Source: Haloarcula mannanilytica
Lineage (GTDB): Archaea; Halobacteriota; Halobacteria; Halobacteriales; Haloarculaceae
Assembly: GCF_005406125.1 (NCBI RefSeq)
Contig: NZ_BIXZ01000005.1
Location: 186,001-250,000, forward strand
Reading direction: 5' to 3'
DNA: 64,000 nucleotides
The number at the start of each line of letters is the position of its first letter. Within the stretch, counting starts at the first letter, position 1. Below the pieces are notes generated by a model. The model did not search any database. It saw only the letters and a program-made list of their open reading frames with translations, and was not told where the DNA came from. Position numbers and translations under genes: made by a program. Shown piece after piece: positions 61,073 through 64,000 of this stretch.

Positions 61073-62035
61073 ATGGCAGATTCCGAGTTCCTGTTTGACG
61101 GTGAAGTCTGGGAAAAGAAGGTCTACCGGAACAAACACACAGAGATCAACGACTGGCTTCGATCCAAAGAGACTACCGGGAAGTCAAGGCGGACGCTCAA
61201 CGAGTACAGCCGGACCGCGAAAAAGTTCTTCCACGAAGAGTTTCCTGAGCTGGATCCTGAAGACGTTACGGTAAGGGATATTGAAGAGTACTTGGCCAAG
61301 CTGAACCAGCGTGGGCTAAGTCAGAATACGAAACGCCGGTACTTGGAAAGCCTGTCAGCGTTCTACAGCTGGGCGCTCCAACGACCCCGATACCAGGAAA
61401 TCACAGGAAACCCTGCCGCAGTCATCCTCGAAGAAGTACCGAAGAACGTCCCGGAAAGACCGGACTGCGCCACATGGGAAAACGCCAAAGCAATCGTAGA
61501 CGCCGTAGAAGACCCCCGGAACTTCACCTTGACCGCAATCTTGGCCAAAACCGGTTGCCGCGCCAGCGAAGCCTGCGAAATAAAATTAGACGACCTACTG
61601 CTCGAAGAAGGATTCATCCGCCTACGGAAACGCAAAGGAGGGAAACAAACAGTCGTACCCATCGATAACGAACTAAAACAAGTCATAGAGTTCTACCAAA
61701 CCCTTCGAACCAGCAAAGGAACCGACTACCTGTTCGAATCCGTCAAAGGCGGGAAAATGAAACGCAAACAGCTCCGAAAACACGTACGGAACGCCGCCGT
61801 CAAAGCAGGAGTCATGGAAGAAGGCGAAACACGGTTCCACAAAAAATTCACACCACACACCTTCAGAACAGTCTTCACCACCCAAATGAGAAACCAAGGA
61901 ATGCCCGACCACATCCTCAAATACATCCGAGGAGACTCCAAAACAGAAACAATGGACATCTACACACGAGTAGACCGCACACAAGCACGCAAACAATACC
62001 TCAACTGCATCAAAAAACTCAACACCCAACTCTAA
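61073..62035 (+). CDS. Tyrosine recombinase/integrase
   Basis: 320 residues from the ATG giving MADSEFLFDGE, taken because it follows the upstream stop by one base; a GTG 12 bp earlier is possible. The N-terminal SAM-like domain (about 30-115) contains TLNEYSRTAKKFFHEEF. The catalytic set is Arg163 (KTGCRASEA), His262 and Arg265 (PHTFRTVF) and Tyr297 (MDIYTRVD), with a Lys-rich beta hairpin near residue 185. The second conserved His/Trp position is replaced by GDSKTE. Intact, so the element may still move. Confidence 0.93.
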   Translation: MADSEFLFDGEVWEKKVYRNKHTEINDWLRSKETTGKSRRTLNEYSRTAKKFFHEEFPELDPEDVTVRDIEEYLAKLNQRGLSQNTKRRYLESLSAFYSWALQRPRYQEITGNPAAVILEEVPKNVPERPDCATWENAKAIVDAVEDPRNFTLTAILAKTGCRASEACEIKLDDLLLEEGFIRLRKRKGGKQTVVPIDNELKQVIEFYQTLRTSKGTDYLFESVKGGKMKRKQLRKHVRNAAVKAGVMEEGETRFHKKFTPHTFRTVFTTQMRNQGMPDHILKYIRGDSKTETMDIYTRVDRTQARKQYLNCIKKLNTQL

Positions 62036-62061
62036 CAACTACCCCTCCGTCTTCTTTCCAA

Positions 62062-62468
62062 TCACCCAAAAACGCGGATGTACTCATCAAGCTCCCCTGC
62101 TTCCAGCCTCCAGTCTTCATGCTGATCAAAGTCCGCAAGCAACTCCTCAACCGCCGTTTGATACTCCAAAGCCACCTCATCATCACCGTACGCATCCGCC
62201 ACCAAGGAAACCGCCAGCAAGTAAGGACCATGCCCCGTATAACCCCACTCAAAACTCGCCTTCGGATTAGAATTACTCAACTCCCTACGCGGAAGCAACG
62301 GAAACTCTTGGTGGTTCCAGGCTCCGAGACATACACCTGAGGAAAATACTTCTTCTGTAACTCTCCTATCTCATCAATATAGGCATCAACAATCTCTCCC
62401 TCCCTCTCACCATAATAAACGGTTTCAGCAGGGCGTTCAAGCTCCGGCAAATCAGCAATCTCATCCAT
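62062..62468 (-). pseudogene. DUF6166-like gene, apparently frameshifted
   Basis: Two overlapping frames on one strand look like the halves of one gene. The first (ATG at 62468) reads MDEIADLPELERPAETVYYG... to YVSEPGTTKSF and then stops at 62277. The second reads EFPLLPRRELSNSNPKASFE then EWGYTGHGPYLLAVSLVADA, which resembles the DUF6166 core, but has only a TTG start. They overlap by 22 bp. A single-base slip near 62300 would join them. It could be decay, a sequencing error, or programmed frameshifting. Confidence 0.55.
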
Positions 62469-62633
62469 CGACACAAACAAACTTACCACTAAAAATTCAA
62501 GTATAACATGATACAAAAACAACTACAACTAACCAAACTAAAGAAACAATCCAACCAGATATAGAAACACCAAGAAACCACAGTATCCCCTTCTCGTAAT
62601 CACTACACAGTATATAGTCGTTCCAGGTTTTAG

Positions 62634-62763
62634 ACCTGTTTCAAGCCATTTTGTCTAACCTGTGTTCTGTTGTTATAACCTGTTTCAGAGCAGATTTTCT
62701 AACCTGGGTGTTTTGATAAAGCCTGTTTCATACCTGGTTTTCCCACCTGATTTCTCCGGTTAC
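62634..62763. repeat. Three tandem units of about 44 bp
   Basis: The units start at 62634, 62678 and 62721. Each begins with (A/G)CCTGTTTCA, and units 1 and 2 share TTTTNTCTAACCTG in the middle; the third is degenerate. The segment is AT-rich and lies between the DUF6166-like gene and a zinc-binding gene, reaching to about the latter's 3' end. Such iterated sequence in a mobile element can be a replication origin or regulator-binding array. No repeat/spacer constancy of a CRISPR. Confidence 0.65.
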
Positions 62764-63086
62764 AGTTTGTTGATTGCTTTCTCGATTTTCTTTCGGGCTT
62801 CGATTATGTTCTCTATTTGTTCCTGTTTGTCCCCTTCGTACATTGAGAGAGAGTCTTCGATTTCGCTGGCTATGTCGATTAGTTGTTCTGCTAAGGCGGT
62901 ATCGGGGTCGTAAGCGACGATGTAGTCTTCTACTTCTTCAGGGCGCTTACTGTCCTGGAAGCTGAGGTGGTATTTTTCACTCTCATTTTCTGCACAGCCA
63001 CTACATATTGGTACGACTTCGCTGTCTGCGTCGGGTTTAATCCACAGGTCATGTTCTTGTTTACAGTTTCCAAAAGCACATTTCAT
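62760..63086 (-). CDS. Small zinc-binding protein of the element
   Basis: 108 residues from the ATG giving MKCAFGNCKQEHDLW. Four Cys in C-x4-C and C-x2-C (residues 3, 8 and ICSGC near 31-34) form a likely zinc ribbon. The second half is an acidic coiled-coil helix (AEQLIDIASEIEDSLSMYEG; IENIIEARKKIEKAINKL). An upstream in-frame Met would add eight residues, but the Cys pattern begins cleanly here. No homologue recognised. Confidence 0.7.
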   Translation of the reverse strand: MKCAFGNCKQEHDLWIKPDADSEVVPICSGCAENESEKYHLSFQDSKRPEEVEDYIVAYDPDTALAEQLIDIASEIEDSLSMYEGDKQEQIENIIEARKKIEKAINKL

Positions 63087-63151
63087 TATTATTGAATTAC
63101 TTGTCAATTTTTATATAATTTATCCTATCTATCTTTCAAAGTGTAAGATAC

Positions 63152-63158
63152 TTATATA
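63152..63158 (+). promoter_or_regulatory. TATA box of the right-hand element genes
   Basis: TTATATA within CTTATATAAAAG lies about 30 bp before the in-frame GTG (63186) and 49 bp before the first sense codon after the stop of the zinc-finger frame. It is well separated from the minus-strand zinc-binding gene, so it probably drives the rightward genes. Pattern call. Confidence 0.4.
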
Positions 63159-63200
63159 AAAGTTGTAGACTAAATGTAAGATAAGGTGATTATATTGTAA

Positions 63201-63479
63201 ACGGAGCACGGGATTACCTGCGAATGCGGTGAAACCTTCAAAACCAGCGAACAACACACCCGGCACGTCGCAATCCGGGAAGTACTGGAAGAGGTGAAGC
63301 GAATCGGAGGAAAGAAATTCTACAAGCAAGCCAAGGCCTGGGAAAACGACGCTCACAGCGGAGACCTCCAAGAATTCACGGCAAACCACGGCCTCGAACT
63401 AAAGCCCGAGAACGCAACCCAGATAGCGAAAAAAGAAATCATCCAAATCGTCAACCACCACGACCAACTTGGCCTCTAA
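63201..63479 (+). pseudogene. C2H2-like zinc-finger protein without a normal start
   Basis: From 63201 the frame reads TEHGITCECGETFKTSEQHT, then RHVAIREVLEEV and a helical end, 92 codons. The CxC and H-x3-H pattern (C-E-C ... H-T-R-H) is that of the viral C2H2 fingers of haloarchaea. There is no ATG, GTG or TTG before the finger: an in-frame GTG at 63186 is followed after three codons by TAA at 63198. A GTG at 63294 would lose the finger. Either a nonsense mutation, a rare start, or an error. Confidence 0.5.
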
Positions 63480-63545
63480 AACCCCAAACCCTCTCTCCCT
63501 TCTTCCCCACCTATTATATCAATATTACAACATAACAGCTATATC

Positions 63546-63779
63546 ATGACTACAACCGCAGAAATCCTCTCCAAATACGGGCTTACACGAGAAACCGTAA
63601 CACAATACATCGACGCGATCACCCGGATGAACCAGACACAGACCGCAGAAGAAATCGAAGTCTCGCGCGACACCATCAACCGATACAAAAACGCGTTCAA
63701 AGAAATGAACGCGCAGGAACGCCTACTCCTCATCTCCAACCTAACCCAAGAAAAACTCCTATCCCAAACCAACAGGTGA
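63546..63779 (+). CDS. Small helix-turn-helix-like protein
   Basis: 77 residues, all-helical. The central segment TQTAEEIEVSRDTINRYKNAF has the shape of a helix-turn-helix (recognition helix SRDTINRYKNAF), and the flanking helices LTRETVTQYIDAITRM and QERLLLISNLTQEKLL would complete a trihelical unit. Probably a DNA-binding protein of the element. ATG start with 66 bp after the previous frame; codons fit the element. No homologue recognised. Confidence 0.65.
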   Translation: MTTTAEILSKYGLTRETVTQYIDAITRMNQTQTAEEIEVSRDTINRYKNAFKEMNAQERLLLISNLTQEKLLSQTNR

Positions 63780-64000
63780 TTCACCCATCTCACAGGCATA
63801 CCAGAAAGGCGACCAAGTCAAACTCATACTCGACAAGCAAAAAGGACCAGACACACATCTCCACGGCAAAAAAGGAGAAATCATCGACGTAGAATTCGAC
63901 GACGCACAATCAATCACAGGAAACAGCGAAGACAACTTCATCTACACAATCCGCCTGGACAACGGAGATGTGCCCGAAATCCACTTCCGCAGACACGACC
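63745..64000 (+). CDS. DUF8139-like protein, start not found, cut by window edge
   Basis: An open frame from 63745 to the window end. From the codon at 63799 it reads YQKGDQVKLILDKQKGPDTH, then HGKKGEIIDVEFDDAQSITG, then FIYTIRLDNGDVPEIHFRRH, which fits the haloarchaeal DUF8139 (SH3/KOW-like) pattern. No ATG, GTG or TTG lies in frame before the domain. It overlaps the end of the preceding HTH-like gene by 35 bp in another frame, which would permit a frameshift fusion. Function unknown. Confidence 0.5.

Larger units (their letters stand above)
60541..64000 (+). mobile_element. Left part of an integrated haloarchaeal element (provirus or plasmid-like)
   Basis: Beginning near 60.54 kb the base composition falls below the flanking chromosome, and codon use shifts towards A-ending codons, most strongly after 61.6 kb. 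The content is typical of an integrated element: a ribbon-helix-helix-like protein, a tyrosine recombinase, and small zinc-binding or HTH-like proteins, with no housekeeping gene. The right end is outside the window, and I could not find the attachment repeat, so the left border is approximate. Confidence 0.75.

Noticed and set aside
62634-62763. CRISPR array
   Set aside because: Only three units, about 44 bp periodic with partial similarity throughout, no constant repeat separated by unique spacers, and no cas genes.

Overview
The window is a 64 kb piece of a haloarchaeal chromosome. The evidence is a GC-rich, codon-biased sequence, very acidic proteins, TATA-driven archaeal genes (TFB, family B DNA polymerase, Mre11/Rad50, AglD-type glycosyltransferase), the archaeal aromatic pathway (ADH synthase, type II dehydroquinate synthase) and many small protein families known only from Halobacteria. 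Gene order and protein similarity look Haloarcula-like to me, but the genus is an inference.

Layout. 1-6 kb: end of a glycosidase-like gene, a coiled-coil protein, LysE exporter, HD protein, GNAT/zinc-ribbon protein, tRNA-Gln(TTG) flanked by duplicated tRNA 5' ends, then a ferritin-like/DtxR metal pair. 6-11.6 kb: trehalose synthase-like GH13 enzyme and the sufCBD Fe-S assembly operon. 11.6-20.1 kb: DNA polymerase B, three small haloarchaeal genes, and a rad50-mre11 repair operon. 20.2-29.9 kb: a tightly overlapping co-directional cluster with a PilB/TadA-type ATPase, a PilC/TadC-type membrane protein and several proteins with pilin-like N-termini. This is an archaeal type IV pilus or secretion machine of unknown function and the best candidate for an undescribed system here. 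29.9-46 kb: housekeeping and metabolic genes (SDR, DHH phosphoesterase, aldo/keto reductase, MFS, Nudix, FAD oxidoreductase, Hsp20, ABC exporter, radical SAM, AglD-like transferase). 46-49.9 kb: TFB, a 257 bp nested inverted-repeat element, a probable CTAG methyltransferase, aroD. 49.9-56.5 kb: early aromatic genes plus trpCBA behind a TGTACA-containing dyad, interrupted by a MinD/ParA ATPase with a long acidic tail. 56.6-60.5 kb: GNAT, YchF GTPase, and a DsbA-like lipoprotein coupled to a Cys-containing membrane protein.

From about 60.54 kb to the right edge base composition drops and an integrated element begins: a ribbon-helix-helix-like protein directly upstream of a tyrosine recombinase, then small zinc-binding or DNA-binding proteins. 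Three of its genes lack a normal start or appear frameshifted. A 44 bp tandem repeat lies inside it, and a strongly structured GC-rich segment with its own candidate promoter sits at its left border.

Most of the window is densely packed, with 4 bp start/stop overlaps marking operons. Family numbers (DUF names) and homologue names are from memory of haloarchaeal annotation and were not searched.
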